NCBI GenBank assembly: GCA_002342035.1
Contig: DDPE01000038.1
Location: 174,867 to 238,866, forward strand
Direction: 5' to 3'
DNA from: Asticcacaulis sp. UBA2476
GTDB taxonomy: Bacteria > Pseudomonadota > Alphaproteobacteria > Caulobacterales > Caulobacteraceae
DNA: 64,000 bases
The notes below the pieces were generated by a model. It did not search any database. It saw nothing but the letters and a program-made list of their open reading frames with translations, and was not told the origin of the DNA. Position numbers and translations under genes: made by a program. Positions 26,081-33,816 of the stretch are shown here, one piece after another (position 1 is the first letter of the stretch; the number at the start of each line of letters is the position of its first letter).

Positions 26081-26647
26081 TTATGCCTCCAGCAAAGTGT
26101 CCCAATACAGGTAATCTACCCAACTTTCGTGAAGATAGTGAGGCGGAAAACGACGCCCCAGCTCCTGTAGCTGATACATTGTTGGCCGGTGTGGGTTTTT
26201 TGTCGGCATCATACGTGCCTGCTGGGGAGTTTTTCCCCCTTTGCGCAAGTTGCATGGCGCGCAGGCCGTCAGGATATTCTGCCAGGTCGACTTTCCGCCC
26301 TGCGATACCGGCACCACATGGTCAAAGGTAAGGTCATGCCGCGCGCCGCAGTACTGGCACGAGAACTTATCACGCAGGAACACATTGTAGCGCGTAAAGG
26401 CCGGTGGACGGTTCTGATCGATGTAGGATTTAAGGGCAATAACGCTCGGCAGGCGCATCGACATGGACGGCGAGCGGATTTCAAGGTCATAGGTCGACAC
26501 CACATCGACACGGCCTTCGTAAACGGCCTTAACGACTTCCTGCCACGGACGGGTCGATAGGGGGTAATAGCTCAGCGGCCGGAAATCGGAATTGAGCACA
26601 AGAGCGCGCCAGTCCGAGGGGGGGCTTTTTAAAATATTCATCGCCAT
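26081..26647 (-). CDS. HNH endonuclease family protein
   Basis: A 188-residue protein with an HNH nuclease domain: zinc-binding Cys97/Cys100 (FSCQYCG) and Cys129/Cys132 (CAPC), the catalytic Asp109-His110 pair in LTFDHVVPVSQGGK, and Asn124. The N-terminal half (DWRALVLNSDFRPLSYYPLS) is the conserved lead of a chromosomal HNH group widespread in alphaproteobacteria; it is not linked to phage or restriction genes here. The target is unknown. The downstream 108-residue gene is 3 bp away. Confidence 0.9.
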   Translation of the reverse strand: MAMNILKSPPSDWRALVLNSDFRPLSYYPLSTRPWQEVVKAVYEGRVDVVSTYDLEIRSPSMSMRLPSVIALKSYIDQNRPPAFTRYNVFLRDKFSCQYCGARHDLTFDHVVPVSQGGKSTWQNILTACAPCNLRKGGKTPQQARMMPTKNPHRPTMYQLQELGRRFPPHYLHESWVDYLYWDTLLEA

Positions 26648-26838
26648 CTCCTTCGCATCGCGTAAGGGGTCAGGGCGGGTAAGCGACAGGGTTTGGGGAA
26701 GACGCGGCCTCCTTATGTGTCGTCATGGGTTATCCACACCTGCATTTAGAACCTGATTCACCGAAAAAGAAACAGTGAAATTTTGATGACTGTTTTAGCG
26801 TTTCTCGCCGCATTGGCGGCGGCGGGCGTTCGCCCTTG

Positions 26839-26872
26839 CCAAAACTCACTAAGCCAGCTTAGTGAGTTTTGG
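26839..26872. promoter_or_regulatory. Perfect 15-bp hairpin before gluQ
   Basis: CCAAAACTCACTAAG and CTTAGTGAGTTTTGG form a perfect 15-bp stem around CCAG. It ends at the first G's of the GGAG that precedes the gluQ start, so it could mask ribosome binding; a terminator role is less likely because no T run follows. Confidence 0.6.
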
Positions 26873-26887
26873 AGACTATGTTCCGCC

Positions 26888-27718
26888 ATGACCTACATCA
26901 CCCGCTTTGCCCCGTCACCGACCGGATATCTGCATCTGGGCCATGCGTTCAGTGCGCTTACGGCGTTTGAAGCGGCGAGCCGTCACGACGGTGCGTTCAT
27001 CCTGCGCCTTGAGGATATCGACCATACGCGCTGCCGAACAGAATATGAGCAGGCGATCTATGAAGACCTGCGCTGGTTAGGCATTGACTGGCCGGAGCCG
27101 GTTTTGCGCCAGAGCGAACATATGGCCGACTATCAGGCCGCCCTTGAGCGCCTGAAAAGTATGGGACTGGTCTACCCATGCTATAAGACCCGCAAGGAAC
27201 TGATGCTGGAGGCCTTAAGCGCCCCCCAAGACACGCCGCCTCTACCCGCCACCGATGCGCCGCTGAACCGTGAGCCCGCATGGCGACTGGCGCTGACAGA
27301 GGCCCGCGACTATCTGGGGTCGCGCTGGGATGGGCTTGGGTTTGAAGAACAGGGCCGTGGCCCAAACGGTGAGCATGGCTGGCAGGCGGCCAATCCGTCT
27401 ATCAATGGCGATGTCGTCCTAGCGCGCAAGGATGTCGGCATCGCCTATCATCTGGCGGTCGTGGTCGATGATGCCCGTCAGGGTATAACCCACATCCATC
27501 GCGGCCATGACCTTTTTGACGCCACCCACACCCAGGTCTTGCTTCAGGCCTTGCTGGGTTTACCGACCCCGCAATACCACCATCACGCTCTGCTGCTGGA
27601 TGAAACGGGTCAGCGCCTAGCCAAACGCAAAGGCTCAAAATCTCTGCGCGACCTGCGCGCGGAAGGGATGACACCCGAAGACATCAAAGCCCTGATTGCG
27701 AGTACCCCCAAAGCATAA
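26888..27718 (+). CDS. gluQ: Glutamyl-Q tRNA(Asp) synthetase
   Basis: A 276-residue truncated glutamyl-tRNA synthetase paralogue that adds glutamate to queuosine in tRNA(Asp). It has the class I motifs FAPSPTGYLHLGHA and the KMSKS-like LAKRKGSKSL, and no anticodon-binding domain. Of the E. coli zinc ligands only the first cysteine of YPCYKTRKEL remains. I start at the ATG at 26888; the frame is open back to 26783 but the intervening DNA contains the hairpin described above. The ribosome site GGAG is unusually far (about 14 nt). Confidence 0.92.
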   Translation: MTYITRFAPSPTGYLHLGHAFSALTAFEAASRHDGAFILRLEDIDHTRCRTEYEQAIYEDLRWLGIDWPEPVLRQSEHMADYQAALERLKSMGLVYPCYKTRKELMLEALSAPQDTPPLPATDAPLNREPAWRLALTEARDYLGSRWDGLGFEEQGRGPNGEHGWQAANPSINGDVVLARKDVGIAYHLAVVVDDARQGITHIHRGHDLFDATHTQVLLQALLGLPTPQYHHHALLLDETGQRLAKRKGSKSLRDLRAEGMTPEDIKALIASTPKA

Positions 27719-27748
27719 AAAAACGCGACCCTTGCGGAGCCGCGCTTC
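27717..27748 (-). terminator. Terminator of the cold-shock gene
   Basis: Read on the minus strand, CGCGGCTC pairs with GGGTCGCG (including G-T pairs) around a CGCAA-type loop, followed by seven T. It lies about 100 bp after the cold-shock gene and overlaps the gluQ stop. Confidence 0.65.
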
Positions 27749-27843
27749 ATTATTTTAACTTTGGTCGCGCATCTTATCCAAAAACCGCTACACACTTTTT
27801 GGCTTCGCCGAACTTCGTTTGGGATGCGCTTTCTAAAAACCGC

Positions 27844-28047
27844 TTAGAGCAGTTTCAGATCAACCGCTGCGGTCTTGCCACGCTCGGATTGCAGTTCGTA
27901 GGCGATCTTTTGACCATCAGCCAGACCTTGCAGGCCCGCGCGTTGAACGGCCGAGATGTGCACGAACACATCCGAACCACCGTTAGACGGCTGAATGAAG
28001 CCGAAGCCCTTCGTTGAGTTAAACCACTTGACTGTACCTTCAGCCAT
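27844..28047 (-). CDS. Cold-shock domain protein (CspA family)
   Basis: A 67-residue single cold-shock domain that binds single-stranded nucleic acid. RNP1 is KGFGFI (13-18) and RNP2 VFVHI (27-31), with the standard GTVKWFN start. AAGGAG precedes the ATG at good spacing. The 371-bp spacer upstream leaves room for a long 5' leader, as in other csp genes, where the leader controls expression by temperature; that is inference here. Confidence 0.95.
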   Translation of the reverse strand: MAEGTVKWFNSTKGFGFIQPSNGGSDVFVHISAVQRAGLQGLADGQKIAYELQSERGKTAAVDLKLL

Positions 28048-28418
28048 GATGCTCTCCTTATCTAAAACGAGCTGTTATCGAGGTGGGAAGCGCACTTCCC
28101 GTAGACAATCGCATATCTCGGTAGCAGTTAGTTTGAGATCTGGAGACATGGCCACAAAAAGGAACATATCACCGGAGCCCGTGGTATCGGCAGCCAGACT
28201 AACGAATTGTGCGTGCATTAAGACAGCGGTTTTTTTAGCGGTCAAATAAAAACGCTGTAAAATGGCCAATCCCGTCATAAAAAACCCGTGAGATTCATCA
28301 GAACAATGTTATCCGATGCGCGCCGAGGCTAAAAAATTAGTCCCGCCCCCTTCTGTGACGCGCCTGCCTAGGCTAGATATTAATCCGCGTCTTTTTCTGC
28401 CGGGAGTCCCCCTACCCT
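28048..28418. other. Spacer upstream of the cold-shock gene
   Basis: 371 bp between divergent genes. On the minus strand a 67-codon frame (28075-28278, GC-moderate, no clear ribosome site) lies where the csp leader should be; I do not call it a gene. No strong hairpin or repeat was seen. Confidence 0.4.
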
Positions 28419-29483
28419 ATGCGCGCCTCCGTCCTTAGACGCCTGTTCCTTAAGCGGGTTTTGTCACTGCCACCAGCCGTCCTGCGCTTTCTGGCGGGCG
28501 GCAGCGTCGTCCATGTCGATGGACGCACCCTTGATGCGCAGATTCAATTTCTGTGGCGCACCTATCTGAGCAGCCACCAGCCGACACCGCTGACCGTGAA
28601 CGCAAGCTCGCTGGAGCTGGCCCGGCAGGAATGGCGGGACGCCGCAAACCTGATGTGCGCCCCTCTGGATGGGCGGGTGCGTATCGAGCCGGTCGGCAGC
28701 ACGACCCAGATCAGCGGCCAGATCACCACGCCCATCAGCGGGCAGTTGATACGCCCGCTGATCATAGCCCCCGATGCACCGTTGATTGTCTTTTTCCATG
28801 ACGGCGGCGGGGTTTTAGGCGGGGCTGAGCTGTCAAAAAGTTTTGCCACGCTTCTGGCTGCGGAAACCAAGAGCCCGGTCTATTTACCCGACTACCGGCT
28901 GGCGCCCGAACACCGCTTTCCGGCCGCGTTAGAGGACGCGCGGATGGCCTATGACTGGGCGGTTGCCAATGCGGAATCCCTGGGGGTGATGACGGGTGCA
29001 GTCGCGGTGGGCGGACAATCGATTGGCGCATCTCTGGCCACGCGGATCTGCCTTGACCTTAAGCGTGAGTTCAAGCCTCTGCCGGTCGCTCAACTGTTGA
29101 TTTCACCATTGCTTGATCTGGCCGATGATACGATTGCCGCCTCGGCCTATGCGAAAAGCTGGCCGGTGTCGTCGGCGGATATCGCCACCCTGATCGATCA
29201 CTACGGCGGTGCGGGCATCGACCTGACTTCGCCGCAGGTGTCGCCGCTGAGGGAATCTATGGTCGTGGGCCAGCCGAAAGCCCTGATCGTGGCCGGCGGC
29301 ATTGATCCAATCGCCCATCAGGCCGAGGCATGGACGCGCCGTCTGATGGAGGCCCGCACCGAGGTGGTTTATCGTCGCTACGACACCCTGCCACACAGCT
29401 TTCCTCTATTTACCGATGTCGTCGATACGGCCCGCAGTGCCGCCTTAGATATTTCGCACAATTGGCTGAAATTACTGGCATAA
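28419..29483 (+). CDS. Alpha/beta hydrolase, HSL-type esterase
   Basis: A 354-residue hydrolase of the hormone-sensitive-lipase group. The oxyanion motif reads HDGGG (127-131), a slight variant of HGGG, then YRLAPEHRFPAALED. The nucleophile is Ser201 in GQSIG, with Asp296 (GGIDPI) and His326 (LPHSFP) completing the triad. An N-terminal cap region (1-115) has no export signal, so it is probably cytosolic and cleaves short-chain esters. No metabolic neighbour indicates the substrate. It converges with pyrD. Confidence 0.88.
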   Translation: MRASVLRRLFLKRVLSLPPAVLRFLAGGSVVHVDGRTLDAQIQFLWRTYLSSHQPTPLTVNASSLELARQEWRDAANLMCAPLDGRVRIEPVGSTTQISGQITTPISGQLIRPLIIAPDAPLIVFFHDGGGVLGGAELSKSFATLLAAETKSPVYLPDYRLAPEHRFPAALEDARMAYDWAVANAESLGVMTGAVAVGGQSIGASLATRICLDLKREFKPLPVAQLLISPLLDLADDTIAASAYAKSWPVSSADIATLIDHYGGAGIDLTSPQVSPLRESMVVGQPKALIVAGGIDPIAHQAEAWTRRLMEARTEVVYRRYDTLPHSFPLFTDVVDTARSAALDISHNWLKLLA

Positions 29484-29494
29484 TGGATACCGTC

Positions 29495-30580
29495 TTAACC
29501 TTGGCCCACAGTTTGGGAAATGTGGGTAAAGCCGTCGGCCCTCAACCGCTTGACCAGATCGCGCTTGATGCGGTCGATCAGGCCCGGCCCTTCATAGACC
29601 AGCGCCGAATAAAGCTGCACCAGTGAGGCCCCGGCCCTGATCTTGGCATAGGCCCGTTCGCCGGAATTGATACCCCCTGCCCCGATCAGCATCAGTTTAC
29701 CTGCGGAGGCGCCATAAGCGATGCGCAGAGCCTGCGTCGATAACGCAAACAAAGGCTCCCCCGACAGGCCGCCGCTTTCACCGGCATGGGGCGATTTCAG
29801 CGTTTCAGGTCGCTCAAGCGTGGTATTGGAAATGATCAGCCCGTCAAGCTTGTGATCAATGGCGCTTTCGACCGTATCCACAATCTCCGCTTCATCGAGG
29901 TCCGGCGCAATTTTGAGTAAAATCGGATAGTTGGTGCCGGTCACGCTTTTCAGGTCATGGCGCGTCTCGGCGATGCGCGACAACAGCTCATCCAGATGCC
30001 CGCGCCCCTGCAAAGCCCGCAGGCCCGGCGTGTTGGGGGACGAAATATTGACGGTAAAATAAGAACTCAGACCCCACAGAGTTTTCAGCCCCGTCACATA
30101 GTCGGCCATACGATCGGTGGCGTCCTTATTGGCGCCAATATTAGCCCCGATGATCGCGTGGTTGGGCCGTCCGGCATAGCGGCTCAGGTGGCCGGAAAAC
30201 ACCTCAAGCCCCTTATTGTTGAACCCCATGCGATTGATGACGGCTTCATCTTCTTTCAGGCGAAACAGGCGCGGCCGGGGGTTTCCCGCCTGCGGAAGCG
30301 GCGTCACCGTACCACATTCAACAAACCCAAACCCCGCCCGTATCATGGCCAGCGGCACATCGGCGTTTTTATCGAAACCGGCGGCAAGCCCTACACAATT
30401 GCCAACCTCAAGCGTCCCGCCATCATAGGGAATGGTTACGCTCAGTTCCGGCGGATTGTAATCCGACGACGGCCCCATTCCCGTCACACTGCCCAATTTC
30501 AGCAGGTGCAGGGTCGCGACATGAGCGTCTTCGCCATCTAAGCCGTGCAGGATTCTGACGATGGGTTTAAAAAAATCCAT
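29495..30580 (-). CDS. pyrD: Dihydroorotate dehydrogenase, class 2 (quinone)
   Basis: A 361-residue FMN enzyme that oxidises dihydroorotate to orotate in pyrimidine synthesis and passes electrons to ubiquinone. Class 2 features are the N-terminal membrane-binding helices before GLAAGFDKNADVP, plus GFGFVECGTVTPLPQ.GNPRPR-like segment, NRMGFNNKG, NISSPNTPGLR with catalytic Ser, LLKIAPDL and LIGAGGI. It overlaps the stop of the preceding sixA-like gene by one base, implying an operon. Confidence 0.97.
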   Translation of the reverse strand: MDFFKPIVRILHGLDGEDAHVATLHLLKLGSVTGMGPSSDYNPPELSVTIPYDGGTLEVGNCVGLAAGFDKNADVPLAMIRAGFGFVECGTVTPLPQAGNPRPRLFRLKEDEAVINRMGFNNKGLEVFSGHLSRYAGRPNHAIIGANIGANKDATDRMADYVTGLKTLWGLSSYFTVNISSPNTPGLRALQGRGHLDELLSRIAETRHDLKSVTGTNYPILLKIAPDLDEAEIVDTVESAIDHKLDGLIISNTTLERPETLKSPHAGESGGLSGEPLFALSTQALRIAYGASAGKLMLIGAGGINSGERAYAKIRAGASLVQLYSALVYEGPGLIDRIKRDLVKRLRADGFTHISQTVGQG

Positions 30581-31098
30581 CAGGCCGGTTCCTCATCGGC
30601 GCCAATCAAATCCTTGGGCTTATAGAGGCCGTCATAGGTCGGGCGGCCCGCCACATCGACTTCGAATACGGTCGCGGTCGCGGTCGGGTAGCTGCCGCGG
30701 ATGCGGTCAGTAATCTCAGGCCCTGCCGCCCCTTCATAGAGATACTCAGACACCAGATACTGCACGCCCGGATTATGCGCGATAAGCAGCAGGCAATCAC
30801 CGCGGTCCTCATGGGCTTCGATAAACTGACGCAGTTTGCGCGAGTCGGCATTATAAAGCGCGTCATTCACCTCAGAATCGATCCCGCCAAACACGGCTGA
30901 TACCTGCTCAAAGGTCTGGAGCGTACGGTGAGCCGACGACACCAGCGCAAAATCGGGCTTTAGCCCATAATCTTTCAGGGCCAGAGCCACCGCCGCCGCT
31001 TCGCGCAGGCCCCGCGGGGCCAGGTCGCGATCAAAGTCTTCGCCGCTGTCAGCGTCTTTTTCCGCCTTGCCATGGCGCATGATAATCAGATGTTTCAT
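30580..31098 (-). CDS. SixA-like histidine phosphatase
   Basis: A 172-residue member of the histidine phosphatase superfamily. The phospho-accepting motif RHG sits at residues 8-10 (LIIMRHGKAEK), the second arginine in SSAHRTLQT, and the second histidine in LLIAHNPG. SixA in E. coli removes phosphate from phosphotransfer proteins, but substrates in alphaproteobacteria are unknown. Coupled to pyrD by a one-base overlap. No good ribosome site before the ATG at 31098. Confidence 0.88.
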   Translation of the reverse strand: MKHLIIMRHGKAEKDADSGEDFDRDLAPRGLREAAAVALALKDYGLKPDFALVSSAHRTLQTFEQVSAVFGGIDSEVNDALYNADSRKLRQFIEAHEDRGDCLLLIAHNPGVQYLVSEYLYEGAAGPEITDRIRGSYPTATATVFEVDVAGRPTYDGLYKPKDLIGADEEPA

Positions 31099-31163
31099 GA
31101 GGGGTGATATGGCTCAAAATCTATGACTCTAAAAGCGGAATCAACGGGTTTCAAATTAAAATT

Positions 31164-31910
31164 TCATGCCTTTTCGATCTCGCGCGCCGTCGGCACAGGC
31201 TTCGCCCCCAGGGCCTCACGGATATCGCTTAAGATCGATTTGTCAGCGGCTTTCTGTGTCAGCGCCACAAACGGCCGGCGGCCCGCTTCCATCAGGATCA
31301 GCCCGCCATTCATCGGCAGCACGTTCGGAACGATCATTTCAATCGTCTTTGACCAGCGCGTCAAGGCCCGCCACGGCGGTGTATAAAGCGCATAGGACCA
31401 GGCCAGCGGTTCAAGCTCGGCGTCGCGAATGGCGGTTTCAAGCTGCATCCGGCTATAGGGCAGACCGTGGCCAAACGGGGTTTTTTCGGCATGGGCCCAG
31501 AACCCGCCGCGCGCCGCCACCGCAATAATCAGACGGCCATTGGGCGACAACAGGCGCGATGCCTCCAGCAGTAATCGTTCCGGATTTTGGGCTTCTTCAA
31601 GGGCATGGATCAGCAGTATCCGGTCGAACAGGCCACCCGAAAACGGCAGGGCCTGCTCATCGACCAGCACAGACCTGACCCGCAGGTCTTCGGGCCAGAT
31701 TTCAGCGCCTTGCGCTGCCGGCATGGCCGCCAGAACCCGCCGCGCCTTGGCAAACGGGGCCAGATACGGCGTGGCATAGCCCAGCCCCAGCACATCGAGC
31801 CCGGTCACATCATCCCACGCCTCCATCAGCTTATCGCTGACCATCTGGCGGGCCATCATCCCTTCGGGGGTGGTGTAAAACCGGTTTAGATCTTCGACCG
31901 AACGGCGCAC
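31164..31910 (-). CDS. SAM-dependent methyltransferase-like protein
   Basis: A 248-residue class I methyltransferase fold. The glycine motif is degenerate (VLGLGYATPYLAPF), followed by an acidic VLVDEQALPFSGGLFDRILLIHALE segment that corresponds to motifs II-III, and LSPNGRLIIAVAAR (motif IV/V). The start is GTG at 31910. This gene back-to-back with gloB is a recurrent arrangement in alphaproteobacteria. Substrate unknown. Confidence 0.82.
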   Translation of the reverse strand: MRRSVEDLNRFYTTPEGMMARQMVSDKLMEAWDDVTGLDVLGLGYATPYLAPFAKARRVLAAMPAAQGAEIWPEDLRVRSVLVDEQALPFSGGLFDRILLIHALEEAQNPERLLLEASRLLSPNGRLIIAVAARGGFWAHAEKTPFGHGLPYSRMQLETAIRDAELEPLAWSYALYTPPWRALTRWSKTIEMIVPNVLPMNGGLILMEAGRRPFVALTQKAADKSILSDIREALGAKPVPTAREIEKA

Positions 31911-32048
31911 GGGCTACGCAAATCCTTATAGGAACTATTCTTTTCAGGGCATTATGTTAGCAGCAATTCCCCTGAACATACAACCGTTCCCCTAATTTAC
32001 ACATGGCCATTCTTTGACAATACCAATGGCCGCACTTACATAAGCGAC

Positions 32049-32798
32049 ATGGCTCTTGATATCCGCGTCTTCCCCTGTCTTCAGGACAATTACGCCTTTT
32101 TAGTCCGCGATCAGGCGACGGGACAGGTGGCCACTATCGATACCCCCGACGCGGACGTGATTGCGAGCGCCGTATCTGGTCTGGGCTGGGGGCGGCTTGA
32201 TTACATCTTCAACACCCACTGGCACCCCGATCACACAGGCGGCAATCAGGCGCTGAAAGACCGTTTTGGCTGCGAGATTTTAGGCCCGCAGGAAGTGACC
32301 CGCAACGCCCCGCTTGATCAGGTGATACCCCCCGGCGACGAGGTTGTTCTGGGGGAAACGCGCTTTGAGATTATGGACCTGCGCGGTCATACCGCCGGGC
32401 AGATTGGCTATGTAAACCGCAACCTCAAAGTCGCGTTTGTCGGGGACTGCCTGTTTGTGCTGGGCTGCGGACGCCTACGCGAAGGCACGCCCAACGACAT
32501 GTGGATTAGCCTGACGCGCCTGATGACCCTGCCCGAAGACACCCTGATCTACAGCGCCCATGAATATGCGCTGGATAACCTACGGTTTGCGGAAAGCCTT
32601 GATATTCATGACGATCTGATGGCTCAGGCCAACCATTTGCGCACGCTCAGGACTCAGGGTTTGCCCACCGTACCCTCGCGGCTTGGCGATGAAATCCGCG
32701 CCAATCCGTTTCTAAAATTCCCATTGATGGAGCCGGATTTTGACGCGCAGGCGAACCGCTTTGGCGACCTGCGCGCCCGCAAGGATCAGTTTCGCTGA
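32049..32798 (+). CDS. gloB: Hydroxyacylglutathione hydrolase (glyoxalase II)
   Basis: A 249-residue metallo-beta-lactamase-fold enzyme that cleaves S-lactoylglutathione to lactate and glutathione in methylglyoxal detoxification. The metal motif is HWHPDH (57-62), with His114 (RGHTAGQ), Asp133 (GDCLFVLGCGRL) and His171 (SAHEYALDNLRFA). The C-terminal substrate-binding helices end with EIRANPFLKF. It starts 139 bp from the divergent methyltransferase gene. Confidence 0.95.
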   Translation: MALDIRVFPCLQDNYAFLVRDQATGQVATIDTPDADVIASAVSGLGWGRLDYIFNTHWHPDHTGGNQALKDRFGCEILGPQEVTRNAPLDQVIPPGDEVVLGETRFEIMDLRGHTAGQIGYVNRNLKVAFVGDCLFVLGCGRLREGTPNDMWISLTRLMTLPEDTLIYSAHEYALDNLRFAESLDIHDDLMAQANHLRTLRTQGLPTVPSRLGDEIRANPFLKFPLMEPDFDAQANRFGDLRARKDQFR

Positions 32799-32998
32799 AT
32801 CTTTACCAAATTGCCACAAATTTGCCGCAAGTAGAAACCTATCAAGGCCACATGACTTTACGTCAAAAACTTGCGCCGGTTTCAGTTGCAACCGTGATGA
32901 AAACAGGGCATAAAGCGAGCATAAGTAACCTGCGTATTACCTGAACAGATGATCCCCGCCGCCTTTGCGGCCAAACCCTATCTCTTGCGCAGCCTGTC

Positions 32999-33661
32999 AT
33001 GTCATCGATATTTGACATCGTTATTTCCTTTATCGCCGCGCTGATCGCGGCGGCCTTTGCGCATTTTGGCGCTTCGGAAATACCTGTCGGTCGCGGCGTA
33101 CCAGCCTCCACCCCGCCGGAAGCTTCGTCTTACGCACCGCCCGTGACGGAAGTCGCCCCTGTGTCCGCGCCGCAACCACCGTCGGCACCCCTGGCCCCGC
33201 AGCCCATCAGCGATATCCATAGCGAACCTGCGGATGCCGAAGCCGACCACATGGCTGCCATTGCCGAACGCGCCGAATATGAAGCCGAGATGAGCGCGCA
33301 CGAAGCTGATATGAAACTGCACGAAGCCCAGATGAAGGCGTTCGAAGCTCAGATCGAAGCCGCAGAAATGAAGGCCCACGCGCGCCCGACATCACAGCCG
33401 GGATCACGCCTGTCGTTCCGCCATGACGGTAAGTCGCTTAGCGGCGTCACGGTTACCCTGCCGCAAAGCTTTGCCACCGAGCCGTTCAACATCGAAGCCT
33501 TCACTATACCACCGATTGATCTGGCGTCTGTTGAAGCCGCGAAAGCCCACGCCCAGCAGTTGGAACTGGTCGCGCAAGCCGCCTGCGCAGCGGCAGCGGC
33601 CGAACGCGCCCGGCAAATGATGGACCCGACCGCGCATCCGTCAGGCGATATCATTCTGTGA
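32999..33661 (+). CDS. Membrane-anchored coiled-coil protein, unknown
   Basis: A 220-residue protein. An N-terminal hydrophobic helix (about 4-24, IFDIVISFIAALIAAAFAHF) serves as anchor. A proline-rich linker (30-75) precedes a regular helix with repeating MxxHEAxM / FEAQ units (about 85-126), expected to form a coiled coil. The rest is mixed, with an alanine-rich helix near 178-205. I recognise no family. It lies immediately upstream of the TipN-like gene on the same strand (156 bp apart) and shares its anchor-plus-coil design. Confidence 0.7.
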   Translation: MSSIFDIVISFIAALIAAAFAHFGASEIPVGRGVPASTPPEASSYAPPVTEVAPVSAPQPPSAPLAPQPISDIHSEPADAEADHMAAIAERAEYEAEMSAHEADMKLHEAQMKAFEAQIEAAEMKAHARPTSQPGSRLSFRHDGKSLSGVTVTLPQSFATEPFNIEAFTIPPIDLASVEAAKAHAQQLELVAQAACAAAAAERARQMMDPTAHPSGDIIL

Positions 33662-33816
33662 GTTATAAAATGCCGCTAAGGTTCGGCATCTCCACGAAAA
33701 ATTGACAAAAATTTTGACAAACCCCTTTACCATACGCGCCGGTTGAGGATAGCGTTTCCCCTCATGGGAGAAGCCAACCCGATGAACAATCCGGATATGG
33801 CTCAAAGGTGCCGTTT

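Noticed and set aside
26081..26647. HNH protein as part of a restriction or defence system.
   Set aside because: No methylase or other defence gene adjacent; this HNH type is a common chromosomal gene in alphaproteobacteria.
26783..26887. 35-residue N-terminal extension of GluQ.
   Set aside because: GluQ proteins begin just before the FAPSPTG motif, and the extension would translate through a perfect hairpin.
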